Assembly: GCA_036417435.1 (NCBI GenBank) | Contig: CM070909.1 | Span: forward strand, 13,734,597 to 13,798,596 | Source of the DNA: Inia geoffrensis | Lineage: Eukaryota; Chordata; Mammalia; Artiodactyla; Iniidae | DNA length: 64,000 bases | Direction of reading: 5' to 3' | Part shown: piece by piece, positions 46,573-56,894 of the stretch | Position numbering within the stretch: the stretch's first letter is position 1 | Layout of the letters: every line of letters begins with the position of its first letter | Translations under genes and position numbers: made by a program | Notes under the pieces: generated by a model | The model's input: only the letters and a program-made list of their open reading frames with translations | The model's database searches: none | Told to the model about the DNA's origin: nothing

Positions 46573-46971
46573 AAGAAGTGCTACATACATACAATGGGAT
46601 ATTATTCAGCCAAAAACAAGAATGAAATCATGCATCTTTTGCAGCAACATGGATGGACTTAGAGATTACTATACTAAGTGAAGTAAGCCAAGCAAAGACA
46701 AATATCATATGATTTCACTTATATATGGACTCTAAAAAAAAAAAGGGATACAAATGAACTTATTTACAAAACAGAAATAGGCCCACAGCCATAGAAAACA
46801 AACTTATGGTTATCAAAGGGGGGGTGGGGGGAAGGATAAATTAGGAGTTTGAGGTTAATATATACACAATACTGGATATAAAACAGTTAGCCAACAAGGA
46901 CCTGCTGTACAACACAGGGAACTATACTCAATAATTTGTAATAATTTATAAGGGAAAAGAATATGAAAAAA

Positions 46972-47013
46972 ATATATATATATATATGTATACATATATA
47001 TATATATATATAT
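46972..47013. repeat. (TA)n microsatellite
   Basis: TA repeats with one GTATAC interruption, in the 3' UTR of L1 copy 2. Confidence 0.9.
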
Positions 47014-47432
47014 GAGTAACTGTGCTATACACCTGAAACTAACACATTATAAATCAACTGTACATTAAAAAAAAAAAAAAAAAACAACTTGAAAGTTTCT
47101 CGAGTAATGAGTCTTATTACATTACCATTTAATTTGCCTATATGTCGTGTTCAGAGGACAGAAATACCTTGAAGAATGACTATGTATTATCATAAAATTA
47201 ATTAGGTGGTCAATTGACTCTACTATTTCAGATTTGGCTTCTTTAGTGGAGTGAATCAATATAGCCCCTTCCATCCAGTCTGCAGCTATTGACATGTCAT
47301 GTGCTTATTTCTGTATAATAAAGTATAAAAACCAGAGCAGTTTGCTTTCACCTGGTAGGGTCAGCAATATACTTTCAAGGTTTTGCCTCAGTTGTCTATG
47401 TTAATTTTCTTGCTCTCTGCCGTAATCTAATC

Positions 47433-47798
47433 CAGCCATCAGCAAATTACAAGCCACAGGCAAAATGCCATTACTTTGTATGGCTCACAAGCCGAGAATG
47501 GTTTTTATATTTTTAAATGGTTGACAAAGGTCCAAAAATGAATACTATTTCATGACACATGAAAATCATATGAGGGACTTCCCTGGTGACCCAGTGGTTA
47601 AGACTCCGTGCTCCCAATGCAGGGGGCCCAGGTTTGATCCCTGGTCAGGGAACTAGATCCCACATGCCACAACTAAGAGCTCACATGCTGCAACTAAAGA
47701 TCCTGCATGCCACAACTGAAGATCCCACACACCACAACAAAGATTCCACACGTGGCAACGAAGATCCCACGTGCCGCATCTAAGGCCCGGCATGGCCC

Positions 47799-47829
<31 letters not shown>

Positions 47830-48042
47830 TTTTATAAAAAGGAAAATCATATGAAATTCAAGTTTTGGTGTTTATAAATAAAGTGTTATTGAAACATAGC
47901 CACATTCATGTGCTATCTGTGTGTTACTGATGGCTGTTTTCACACTACAACCACAGAGCTGAACAGTTGCAACAGAGATCATATGGCTCACAAAGCCTAA
48001 AATATCCACTATCTGGCTCTTTACAAAAAATGTCAACCTCTG
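47433..48042 (+). mobile_element. hAT-Charlie-like non-autonomous DNA transposon
   Basis: Ends are short inverted repeats: cagccatcagcaaa on the left and tgtcaacctctg on the right. The body has the familiar gtgttattgaaacatagcca and ggctcacaaagcctaaaata. The 8-bp target-site duplication typical of hAT elements is visible as atctaatc (47425-47432) and atctagtt (48043-48050) with two mismatches. It is inserted in the ERVL pol relic and is itself split by a SINE at 47574-47841. Confidence 0.8.
47574..47841 (+). mobile_element. CHR-type SINE, medium length, in hAT
   Basis: Head cttccctggtgacccagtgg, B-box region aggtttgatccc, repeated gatcccacatgcc-type modules and an (AAAT)n tail. A perfect 13-bp duplication, gaaaatcatatga, is at 47561-47573 and 47842-47854. 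Confidence 0.96.
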
Positions 48043-48794
48043 ATCTAGTTCACAGAGACCTTGATTGTCTGGAAATACCACAGAAGGTCATGTCAGCCCA
48101 CAACATGGATGACATCATGCTAAGTGGAAATGATGAGCAAGGAATAGTGAATATCCTATTTGCCAGAGTGATATACGTGTGTGGCATAGGATGGGAGATA
48201 AGCCACACTAGATTCTGGGCCCTGCCACTTTAGTGAGTTTCTAGGGATTGAGTGGTCTGGGTCAAAATAAAGGATAAGTTGCTAACATTGCAGTTCCCAC
48301 CAAGAAAAAGGACACACTGAGGGTCTCTCTTGATCTGAAGGGCAATAAATATTTGAGTGTGCTGCCCGTTTGAATGGGCCCATAAGCAACAAAAGGCTCT
48401 GCAACAGGCCCTGGATGCAATAAAGAAGCTGTCCTGTCACTTAGGCCTGATGGCCTTGCAGGCCCATATTCAGCTTTTGCAGCAGACTGAATGCCAACAG
48501 AAAGTGGCAATAGCAGAATCACAGGGCAGCCATCTAAAGTGTGCGAGTAAAGCCGTGTTTCCTTCTGCAGATAACATCTCTTTGCAGAAATGTGTCCTGG
48601 AGTTCTACTGAGCCTTGGTGAAGATTGAATGCCTGATCATCAGCCCTCAAATGACCAAGAGGACTGAGCTGCTTATCACAAATATTGTGTTGAACAGACA
48701 CAATGGTCCTCATAGTATTTATAATATTAGTCTCCAAAATGTATTGAAAGAATAGCTAGTTGCTTGAACAGGTGGTGACAGATTTCCAGGGCAT

Positions 48795-49037
48795 CTACTC
48801 CTGCTTCATTGCCTCCATCTTCACACCATCTTCCCTCTTTACAGGTCTGTGTCCAAATTTCCTCTTCTTGTAAAGACACACATCATATTGGATTAGGGTA
48901 CACCTTAATACTTTCATTTTAACTTAATGACCCCTTTAAAGACCTTATCTCCAAATACATACATCTCATATTCTGAGATACATAGGGTTAGGACTTTAAC
49001 ATATGAATGGTGGGGGCACAATTCAGCTCATAACTTT
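48795..49037 (-). mobile_element. MaLR (MLT1-like) LTR fragment, antisense
   Basis: ctgtgtccaaatttcctctt, atattggattagggtacacc, tatctccaaatacatacatc and tttaacatatgaatggtggg occur in the order of an antisense MLT1-type LTR, ending at the reversed start (gctcataac). Confidence 0.75.
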
Positions 49038-49039
49038 TA

Positions 49040-49880
49040 GCCCTAATTTTGTATGTGTACTCCTATTTACTTGGGTCCATACTAACATACTATATAATGG
49101 AGATGTATGGGCATAAACAAATAGAAATAAAGTACACCATGTAAACTTCACAGTCTTTTTATCAAAACCGAGGATGAAATCCCTAACAAATGGTACAAGT
49201 CCCTAAAAGTTGAAGGGGTGCATCCTTCAAATATGTGGTTTAGTTTACAAATTACAACCATTTTCTCATTTTACCAGGTATTTTCTAAAGTCATGTTTAT
49301 AATTTGTTTAATAGGTAAGCGTTTACCATTATGGTAAAACATTCATTGGTGACCACGAATAAAAGTAAGACTCCTTTGGGAATGACTATTGTGAAATATG
49401 ATATTCTGGGCATTTTTTAAATCAAGAAATTCCCTGACACTAAGGAAAGCTGCCATATCTGGTTATCATCCTGTGTCACATTTCTTACCCTTAGAACTCT
49501 GTAGACCTTGATGTCTTCTGGAATTAAATACTAGCATAATTCCTCCTTTCTCTCCTTTTAGGGGACTTTAAGGGGGACCTAGCTGCTTCAAGATTATTTC
49601 TTTTTCTCAAGTCTTATTGTTGGTCATATTCTAGATCAATTTTTCCTCTTTGTGTAAAGTTCTGATCTGCTGATTCAGCTACTCCTTTCTATCAGGAAAG
49701 TCTTCTTCTTTTACATCTCTGAATCCTTCCTATAAAGATATTTCAATATAAATATTTCATTTGGGGGGCAGGGGGCTCTCACCACTAAAGGAATAGCAAT
49801 TATTCTAGTATCAGATCATCTTTGGTCTCCTTCACTATCATCTTCTTTCTAACTGCTTTCATCTTTATCTCTTTTCTCAG
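49040..49880. other. Unassigned sequence
   Basis: No repeat or coding signal recognised. AT-rich. Confidence 0.4.
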
Positions 49881-49884
49881 ACAC

Positions 49885-49960
49885 TGTTAAGCACTAGTCA
49901 GGTTTTTATTTATTTAACCCTTATAACACACCTATGGGTAACTGCTATCATTATTCCTGT
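49885..49960 (-). mobile_element. MIR fragment, antisense
   Basis: tttatttatttaacccttat, aacacacctatgggtaactg and ctatcattattcc match the antisense middle of MIR. Confidence 0.5.
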
Positions 49961-49964
49961 TGTT

Positions 49965-50460
49965 TTGGTCAGGGGCCCAGCAGGGGACACACTCAAGCTG
50001 GAGGGATTTAATAAATACTTAATGAAAGGATCATTTACAAAGGTATGGACAGAATGTAGGGCGGCCAAAGGGGACAGTGAAGGGCTCTAGGTTTCATTGC
50101 ACTTAGGTACTGTTACCCTCCTTGGCCTTGAAGGATACAGGGACAGAGTGCTTACTACTTCCCTATGATAGAGTGAGCTATTTCAGTAAGGGCCCTTGCC
50201 AGGAAATATGACCTTCGGTTAAGGAGTAGAGCCCTGTGGCCTCATAGGAAAAGGGCGGGGGGAATGAACACCCCAGCTTTACTCTCTTCTCCCGCTTTAA
50301 CTTCCTTTGAATGCTTCCTATTGCCCAGATTCAATTAGAAGTTAAAAGTCAAGGAAGTTAATTGGTACAGTCCATATAGATCAGTCTCTACCTCCTAGGA
50401 CACAGAGCAGAGTAGAGAAGCATGGCTAATAGATCTAGAGGTCAAAATTAAGATTTTAGC
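49965..50460 (-). mobile_element. LTR-like old repeat, antisense (family uncertain)
   Basis: tttggtcaggggcccagcag, gggatttaataaatacttaa, tttacaaaggtatggacaga and ggtacagtccatatagatca are in an order I associate with an old mammal-wide LTR. The right part recurs at 53150-53300. Confidence 0.5.
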
Positions 50461-50518
50461 GTATCCATTTTACACCCCAGTACTACACCATTCAGACTCC
50501 AGCAGCAGGTGGTTAGAA

Positions 50519-50554
50519 AGGATATATATATATCCTGGGAGATATATATATCTC
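50519..50554. repeat. Two adjacent perfect AT palindromes
   Basis: aggatatatatatatcct (50519-50536) and gagatatatatatctc (50539-50554) are each exactly self-complementary and are separated by two bases. Confidence 0.9.
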
Positions 50555-50559
50555 TTTTT

Positions 50560-51245
50560 CAAACTAAACAAAACAAAATGAAGAAAAAGAGAAAATGAAC
50601 ATTTTTTTAGAGCCACTTATCACATTACTTTTGGAAACCACTGTGTATGAACTATAAACTTCTTTGATTGTTACAGTGCTTAATAGCATCCAGGAGATGG
50701 CAGCATTGGTAAAGGATAGCACTATTTAGAAATGTTTAAAATATTTTTCACAATTGTCAGTGATAGATAACAAACTTCCTAAATGGAAATAACCATTTAA
50801 AAAGAGTGGTTGGTCCTAAATAACAAAATGCAGAAAAACTATTGTCAAATAATAGTATGGCTCTAGGAAGGTGGTTATTCAAGAGTACATATATCCCCAT
50901 ACTTAACTGATAAAGATCCTCAAATCCAACAGACACGTATCTATAAATATACAGTACCATATAATGTCTTTATAAGATTTGCATAAATTGTTAAAATTTT
51001 AAAGCTTTGGTTGTAGAGATGCAAGACATAATCTATAAATTGTGCTCAAAGCAAATGTAATAACTAGAGGCAATTATTCATAAAATATATACAAAGTGTC
51101 ATATTTCAGATGCAGTGACAAATTACAACCTGGATCTCAAGAGACTTCACATCAGCTATGAGAAAAAGATTAATCTGCTTTTATGTGTCATTTCTAAACT
51201 GCTTTAATCATACCCAACATTCAAACTTGTAAAGTTTTGAAAATT
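50560..51245. other. Unassigned AT-rich sequence
   Basis: No repeat or coding signal recognised. Confidence 0.4.
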
Positions 51246-51249
51246 CAGC

Positions 51250-51620
51250 TAGATATTGTCAGTATTTTAGGCTAGGTACTTAGCTAGATACAGAGAACAC
51301 AAATTTTGAAAACAGTCTGGTCCTCTAAACCCTGAGTCTGATATGGAGGCAGGCAAACCCAACAAATTAGAATACAATTGGATCTTGCTCTAATACAGCA
51401 AGGTGCTCTGTAACTGGGAGGCCCAGCTCACCTAACCTCATCTTGGGAGTCATTCAAGACTACCAAGGAAAGAGGATTGAGACACTGAAAGATGAGCAGG
51501 TGTTTGCAAGGATGACCACAGGGAGGTCACCCCACGTAGAAGAAATAAGTAGAAAGCGAGGGCAGACACTGCAGTGTTTAACCAAAGGGAATTTTGGCCG
51601 CCAGAAGATATTTAGCAATG
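51250..51620 (-). mobile_element. L2 fragment
   Basis: Antisense L2: ttaggctaggtacttagcta, aacagtctggtcctctaaac, ataatacagcaaggtgctct-like wording and gagcaggtgtttgcaaggat. Confidence 0.6.
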
Positions 51621-51894
51621 TCTGGAAATATTTTTAGTTGTCACAACTGAGTAGGTGTTACTGGTATCTAGTGGACAGAGGACAGGTGTGCAGCTAAACA
51701 TCCTACAATGCTCAGGATAGCCTCCCACAGCAAACAAATTCTCTGGCTCCAAATAGTGCCGCTGTTGAGAAACTCCACTCTAACCACAAACTGCATTCTT
51801 GGAATGGCCAGTTTGCAGGGAGGGATAGAAAAGAGGCAAGAGATAAAGCCAAAATGATAAAGAGGGCACAAAATTAGGGAAGCCTCACTGGCAA

Positions 51895-52020
51895 AAAAAA
51901 AGTTTAAATTTTATCCTAAATGTGTGAGAAAGCCCAACATGATCAAATTTACATAGCAGGAAAACTGCTGTGGATGGCTGGGTTGAGAAATGACAAAGAA
52001 ACAGATTTTTTTTTAACAAT
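51895..52020 (-). mobile_element. L2 fragment
   Basis: Antisense L2: aaattttatcctaaatgtgt and aacatgatcaaatttacata. Probably the same copy as 51250-51620 with an intervening gap or insertion. Confidence 0.55.
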
Positions 52021-52123
52021 TTCGTTTCTTTTTTTATCAATAGGAATATTTTCAGAATGAAAAAAATAGAACTAAGACTGGTAAAAGGAAACTGAAACCC
52101 AAGATTGATGACAAGATTGTAAG

Positions 52124-52285
52124 GCGGGGGGGGGGGGGGGGGGGGGGTACTTCCCTGGTGGTCCAGCAGTTAAGACTCCATGCTTCCAATACTGGCGACA
52201 CAGGTTTGATCCCTGGTAGGGGAAATAAGTTCCCGCATGCTGCGCAGTTGGGGGGGGGGGGGGCGGTCAAAAACAAACAAACAAG
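52124..52285 (+). mobile_element. Short CHR-type SINE with poly(G) tracts
   Basis: The SINE head (acttccctggtggtccagca) is preceded by an almost pure G run (52126-52147), and a second G run (52249-52262) sits near its 3' end. The duplication agattgtaag is at 52114-52123 and 52286-52295, so both G runs lie inside the inserted DNA. An A/C-rich tail (aaaaacaaacaaac) follows. Confidence 0.85.
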
Positions 52286-52295
52286 AGATTGTAAG

Positions 52296-52734
52296 AGGAT
52301 AAGTAGCTGTTCTAAATGATTTCAAGATTTGTGACTCAGATAAATTAAATTGCCACATCTGCACCTCGTTTCCTGAATCCCTCCCTCTCACTGGCCAGCA
52401 CCGCTGCCCCCTTCCTCCCTCTTGCCAGGCCTGGTGGCTCAAAGCCCTTCCCTTGGCTCCCTTTTATTTATCCCACTAGACTGGCAACCCAGATCTGACT
52501 TGTTCTTCCGGTGTTGGTTCGGAAACTATGCACTTAGTCCTTTGCACCACTCATGAGGTTTAGAGATACTCCACCCCTTAGCCTCAAGCATAGCAGAGAC
52601 TGACTAGAAGCTCGGTGGAAAGCGGGAAAGAGAGGATTTGACAAATTATCTCCTAAATGATAAGAGAATCTGCAGATGAGAGTAGCAAAATGATTTTGTC
52701 AGTTCAGAGATGAGAGTGAGAACCAAAATCCTTT
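52296..52734. other. Unassigned sequence
   Basis: No repeat or coding signal recognised. Confidence 0.35.
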
Positions 52735-53060
52735 CAATTTCCTAGAGTGTTCCACTTCACCCAGCGCCCCCCACCTCTGTTTCCTACCACCCTGTCCCTC
52801 GCTCACTCAGCTCCAGCCAGCCACACTGGCCTCTTTCTGCCTCAAAGAGTTTGCATTGGCTGTTCCATCTAGATGAGAAACAGTTCCCTACGGAGCTTTA
52901 ACTATATGCCCAGATCCAACCTCCAGACCTTTTTTTAACGGGCAGATCTGTTTTTCCTTCTGAATTTGGCTCCCTATCCTTTTTTCCTTCACTTTCACCT
53001 GTATTGGCACCTCCACCCCACCCCACATCCACAGTAACCCACGCTTTTGTAGAATATTTA
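52735..53060 (+). mobile_element. L2 fragment, sense
   Basis: tcgctcactcagctccagcc, agccacactggcctctttct and gtttgcattggctgttccat are diagnostic of the L2 3' half in sense orientation. Confidence 0.75.
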
Positions 53061-53149
53061 AGTAAATAAGAAAACACTAAGCAACATAGAAATATAAGGA
53101 TGACACCTGAGCTTCACTCTTCACCCACCCTCTCATCTCCTCTGGATCC

Positions 53150-53300
53150 TCCTTACTAGCTGGAACCAGGTGGAAGCCAGAGAGTTGGGAAGGTCATTGA
53201 TGCAGTCCATATAGATCAGTTTATGCCTCTTAGGGCACACAGCAGGCTAGAGAAAGGGACCTTGGATCTAGAGAGGAAAACTAAAGATATTAAGCACAAT
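53150..53300 (-). mobile_element. LTR-like repeat fragment (same family as 49965-50460)
   Basis: gatgcagtccatatagatca and gggcacacagcaggctagag repeat the right part of the copy at 49965-50460. Confidence 0.5.
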
Positions 53301-53497
53301 TTTTGTTCAGACCACTATACCTGCGCTCCACCACCCAGGTTACAAACTAAAGCATTACAGATATTGATAGGGATAGGGTAGGATAGTTACACAGCTAGTT
53401 GTACAAGTCCCAGTAGTGAATTATAGACAGAGAGGGAAACCTAGGGAACTTTGGGAGACCACTATAAGTTAATGATGGCTCAAGAAAGCTATCGGAA

Positions 53498-54085
53498 TGT
53501 CGTGGAACGAAGCAGGCTTGCTTAACTATAAAGCCACAAATAAAAGCACGAGACACGCCCCAGGTCACTAAGTGAAAGAAAAAAAAATGAGGCCTGCATT
53601 CTGCTGGTCAAGTTCAGCAAGAGTGTGATCCTTAGGACAAAGGACAGGAATTTAAGGGAAAGGTGACACTCCAAAGTAGGAGACCCTCATTATATGGAAA
53701 CCTGAGACGATTCAACATATTTTAGTATGCGTTACCACCCTCCTGCTGATTTCAGTAAAGCGCTATGACAGCCTTAGCTCGACTTCATAGGGTCGAACAC
53801 TCCCCTGCCCATTATGAAGGAGGAGCTAGTGATGTAAGCCTGACGTCTACTTGAAGATTGAGGAAGAAGACGGTCTTTTCCCCTCCCCCACTTCCCTTTG
53901 ATTGTACAAACGTAGTCTGCTTAATCCTCAGGGCAGACCCCCCCTCACCTGCCCGCCTGCATCCCTCACGAGCGTCCTATATTAATAAATCTACTTCTTG
54001 CCTCTCACTTTGCCTCTCGCTGAATTCCTTCTGTGCTAAGACATAAAGAAACTTAGCCTCGGTAAGTCCAAGACACCAGGTGAGT
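53498..54085 (+). mobile_element. ERV solo LTR, sense
   Basis: Starts tgtcgtggaacgaagcaggc and ends near cggtaagtccaagacacca. It carries an aataaa polyadenylation signal at about 53993 followed by ctctcactttgcctctcgct, the usual U3-R-U5 layout. Family unnamed here; it resembles an LTR of artiodactyl and cetacean genomes. No internal region is adjacent. Ends are approximate. Confidence 0.55.
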
Positions 54086-54500
54086 GATACTAGTTAAAAG
54101 ATGGTGGGTTCAAGTCCCGGCACGTGGGTTCATGTCCTGATCAGAGGTGCACGGTTCCAGTATCACTGACGCTCCCAACAGACCCCACTCGAATCTCAGT
54201 TCCCTTTCTCCCTCTCCAAAGGCAACTGCTATCTTGAAGTATGTGCTTCTCGTTCCCCAAAACGTTTTTATATTTCTACTATAAATGCACATATACAGAA
54301 ATTTGTTGTTCTTATGTCTGTAAACTTTATACAAATGGTTGTGTAGAATATGAGTTTCCTTGCTACTTTTTTTTGCTTCCCTGTATTACTGTGAGAACTA
54401 GCCATGTTATACATGCAGCTCCAGTTCCTTTATTCTCAGCGCGATATTCCATCTCTTTGTACAAATCACCACAGTAACAGCTAACTGTTCACAATTTTTT

Positions 54501-54624
54501 CTCTTTTTTTTTTTTTTTGCCATGCCGCGTGGCAGGCGGGATCTTAGTTCCCCTACCAGGGATCAAACCTGTGCCCCCTGTGTTGGAAGCACGGAGTCCT
54601 AACCACTGGGCCACCAGGGAATTC
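54501..54624 (-). mobile_element. Short CHR-type SINE, antisense
   Basis: T-rich tail, reversed body (gccatgccgcgtggcaggcg), reversed B box (gggatcaaacc) and reversed head (gggccaccagggaattccc). Host L1 wording caattttt is repeated at both sides. Confidence 0.94.
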
Positions 54625-54744
54625 CCAAATTTTTACTATTCTAAACAAGGTTGTAATTTATATTCTCACAGATACCTCCTTATGCACATGTGTAAGAATC
54701 TCTCTATAGTGTGCAACTAGCAGTAGAATTGTAAGACTAAGAAC

Positions 54745-55425
54745 TCAAGGAAACAGAGCCTGAGGTAAAGATTAAGGTACTGCCACTTTATTTAGAAAGT
54801 ACCAGCCCAGGGCAGTGAGAAAAGGAAAAAAAGAAGTGAAGCAAGAAAAGATTCAAAACAATACAACGCAATTTATTACCCTGTATCACAACAAGCCATA
54901 AGATAGTGGATCACTTGGCAGATGTGTTCACACAGCATGTGAAGCTTTTCCCAGAATGTTTGAAGGAGAAAGTACATCACAGAACAATCTATAGAAAGAA
55001 AAAGGGAGAGGGGATTTATCTGACCATCTCTCTTCCCCTCACCCTCTTCTCATAGGTCAAGGTTCACCCCACAAGGAGCTGACTACTTTCCTACCCCTGC
55101 ATTTAAGGTCGCATCATCTGGCTTTTTGGCAGCCTCCCCTAAAGCCAAATCCTATAACTGACAAATCCTATAAGCCAAATCCTATACTCCTATAACCTGT
55201 GTGTAGCATTATATCCAAGTCTGGAAGTGTAGAGACCATTAAATGTGAATAGGATTTGGCATAATATGAGAGTTATGAAAGTCTGGGCTTTCAACTCAAA
55301 CTCCAGCCAGCTCAGGGAGCTTGGCAAGGTCACAAGCAAAGGCAACAGTATTAGTGAAAACTGGGAGGTGGACAGTGCCTTTAGAAAGAAGGAATCTGAG
55401 GAACTGCACAAGGTTTGTGTCCAAT
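54745..55425. other. Unassigned insertion in the old L1
   Basis: Separates two halves of the antisense L1. ggtactgccactttatttag suggests an antisense LTR with a reversed polyadenylation signal, but I cannot assign a family. No long open frame. Confidence 0.35.
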
Positions 55426-55431
55426 AAAGTA

Positions 55432-55864
55432 CAAGCATACCTCGGAGATGTTCAGCTTCAGTTCTGGACCACCACAATAAAATAAGTATTGCAATACAGC
55501 AAGTCACAGAAATTTTTTGGTTTCCTAGTGCACGTAAAAGTCATGTTTATGCTATACTGTAGTCTTATTAAGTGTGCAATAACATTATGGCTAGAAAAAC
55601 AATGGACATAACTTAATTTAAACTACTTTATTGCTTAAAAAAATGCCAAAACAATTTACAATAGCAACATCAAAAATCACTGATCACAGATGACCATAAC
55701 AAAGATGATAATAATGAAAAAGTTTGAAATATTGCAGGAATTACCAAAATGTGGTATAGAGACATGAAGTGAGGAAATGCTGTTGGACAAATGGTGCTGA
55801 CAGACTTGCTTCAATTTGTAGAAAATGCAATATCTGTGAAGCTCAGTAAAATGAGTTATGCCTG
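55432..55864 (+). mobile_element. Internally deleted Tigger1-type (TcMar) DNA transposon
   Basis: Termini are inverted repeats: caagcatacctcggag at the left and gagttatgcctg at the right. TA dinucleotides flank it at 55430-55431 and 55865-55866, the mariner-type target duplication. Internal wording (ttggtttcctagtgcacgta; aacatcaaaaatcactgatc; tttgaaatattgcaggaatt) matches the two ends of Tigger1 with the transposase gene absent. Non-autonomous. Confidence 0.88.
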
Positions 55865-56055
55865 TATGTGTCTTTTCAGCCTTATCTGATGTTGCAAAAT
55901 TGCTCTCCAAAGTGATTGTACCAATTTATACTTCCATCAGCAGTCTATAAGAATTCCAGTTGTTTCACACTTCCAACACATCATTGCCAACACTTAGTAT
56001 TATGCTTCAAAAATTTAGCCAATCTGATGGATACATATTGGCATTTCATATTGTT

Positions 56056-56253
56056 GGGTTTTTCTTAATATTTACTTATATATTTATTTGGTTGCACCAG
56101 GTCTTAGTTGTGACATGTGGGCTCCCTAGTTGTGGCATGTAAACTCTTAGTTGTGGTATGCATGTAGGATCTTGTTCCCTGACCAGGGATCGAACCCGGG
56201 CCCCCTGCATTGGAAGCGTGTAGTCTTAACCACTGCACCACCAGGGAAGTCCC
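56056..56253 (-). mobile_element. CHR-type SINE, antisense
   Basis: Tail at left (atttatttggttgcaccagg), repeated ttgtggcatg modules, reversed B box (gggatcgaaccc) and reversed head (caccaccagggaagtcccc). The duplication catattgtt is at 56047-56055 and 56254-56262 in host L1. Confidence 0.95.
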
Positions 56254-56894
56254 CATATTGTTTTAATTTGCATTTAATTTATTAACAGTAAGACAGTATC
56301 TTTTCATTCAGTGAATTCTCTGTTCAAATATTTTTCCAGTTTTTCTTTCAGGTTCTTTGTCATTTACATACTGAATTGTGGTTCTTTAAATCTTCTGAAT
56401 AAGAATCCTTTTTCATATTGCAAATTTTCTCCCAGTCTGTAGATTATATTTTCACTTTGTGTGTGATAGCTTTTGATGAAGAGAAGTTTTCATTTTAATA
56501 TAGTCAAATCTATCAATTATTTCCTTTACTCCAGAGTTTTATCAGGAATGGCTAGTAAAATTTATCAATTATCACTTTGAAGTCTTTTGATATGATATGA
56601 TTTCTTAAAACATTAATATAATTAATTATATTGATAGTTTTCCTGCTATTGAACTATCCTTGCATTCCTATAAACCTTAATTGGGCATTGTTTATTATTA
56701 ATAGGATAGATTTCTGAATTATATTTATTAATATTTTATACAATTTTTGCATCTATATTCATATTGCATTCTAGAATACATTCATATAATACTGCATTCA
56801 TAGAATATATTATATATTCATCTGTATTCTCTAATTCTGTTTTCTGTATTATCCTTATCAGGTATTGGTATTAAAATCAGCTGGATTAACAAAA

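Larger units (their letters stand above)
42592..46735 (+). pseudogene. L1 copy 2 ORF2 relic
   Basis: The endonuclease starts at 42592 with Asn in TLNVSEL and Glu in CCLQETHF, then stops at 42901. A second block (42970-43173) has GDFNTPLSSVDRSS. A SINE at 43339 replaces about 385 bp between the endonuclease and the RT. The RT is broken by many stops; its catalytic box reads F-A-Y-D (44506-44517), so the first catalytic aspartate is tyrosine. The C-terminal Cys-rich region is recognisable ([16 protein letters not shown] at about 45970). The frame would end at TAA 46733-46735. Confidence 0.9.
40181..47082 (+). mobile_element. Long L1 (copy 2), older, multiply interrupted
   Basis: A 6.9-kb sense L1 with a 5' UTR (from ggatagggagacaagatggc), ORF1, ORF2, 3' UTR and an A tail at 47067-47084. 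A candidate duplication is aaaaacttga (40171-40180) and aacaacttga (47083-47092). It contains three SINEs, a SINE shred, and a loss of about 385 bp of ORF2. Its 5' UTR is unlike that of copy 1, so it belongs to a different L1 subfamily. Confidence 0.93.
47215..48760 (+). pseudogene. ERVL-like pol relic (RT to RNase H), split by hAT
   Basis: Sense-strand wording of ERVL pol: gcttctttagtggagtgaat, ggttttgcctcagttgtcta and cttgctctctgccgtaatct lead into the hAT insertion. After it come ttcacagagaccttgattgt and a translated stretch NMDDIMLSGNDEQGI (about 48103-48147), a degenerate form of the Y-x-D-D catalytic box of retroviral RT. Downstream, WAHKQQKALQQALDAIKKL and SADNISLQKCVLEFY resemble the RT-to-RNase H segment of ERVL-type pol. 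Stops and frameshifts throughout; no LTR is joined to it. Expected activity: none. Confidence 0.75.
54190..56890 (-). mobile_element. Old L1 (L1M-like), antisense, multiply interrupted
   Basis: Antisense L1 wording: tttatacaaatggttgtgta; after a SINE, ctattctaaacaaggttgta; after a long interruption, ctctccaaagtgattgtacc and tctcccagtctgtagattat; then the reverse-transcriptase region ctatccttgcattcctataa and tttttgcatctatattcata up to about 56885. It is broken by the SINE at 54501, by an insertion at about 54745-55866 that includes a Tigger element, and by the SINE at 56056. No open frame survives. Confidence 0.8.

Noticed and set aside
47574..47841. Regular gatcccacatgcc-type spacing considered as a CRISPR-like array
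   Set aside because: The units are imperfect modules of a CHR SINE body with a poly(A)-type tail and target-site duplication. There are no spacers of constant length.
54105..54135. ggttcaagtcccggcacgtg as a tRNA 3' arm or primer site
   Set aside because: Only a B-box-like word lies just after an LTR end. No acceptor or anticodon arms are visible and it is not at the exact LTR boundary.
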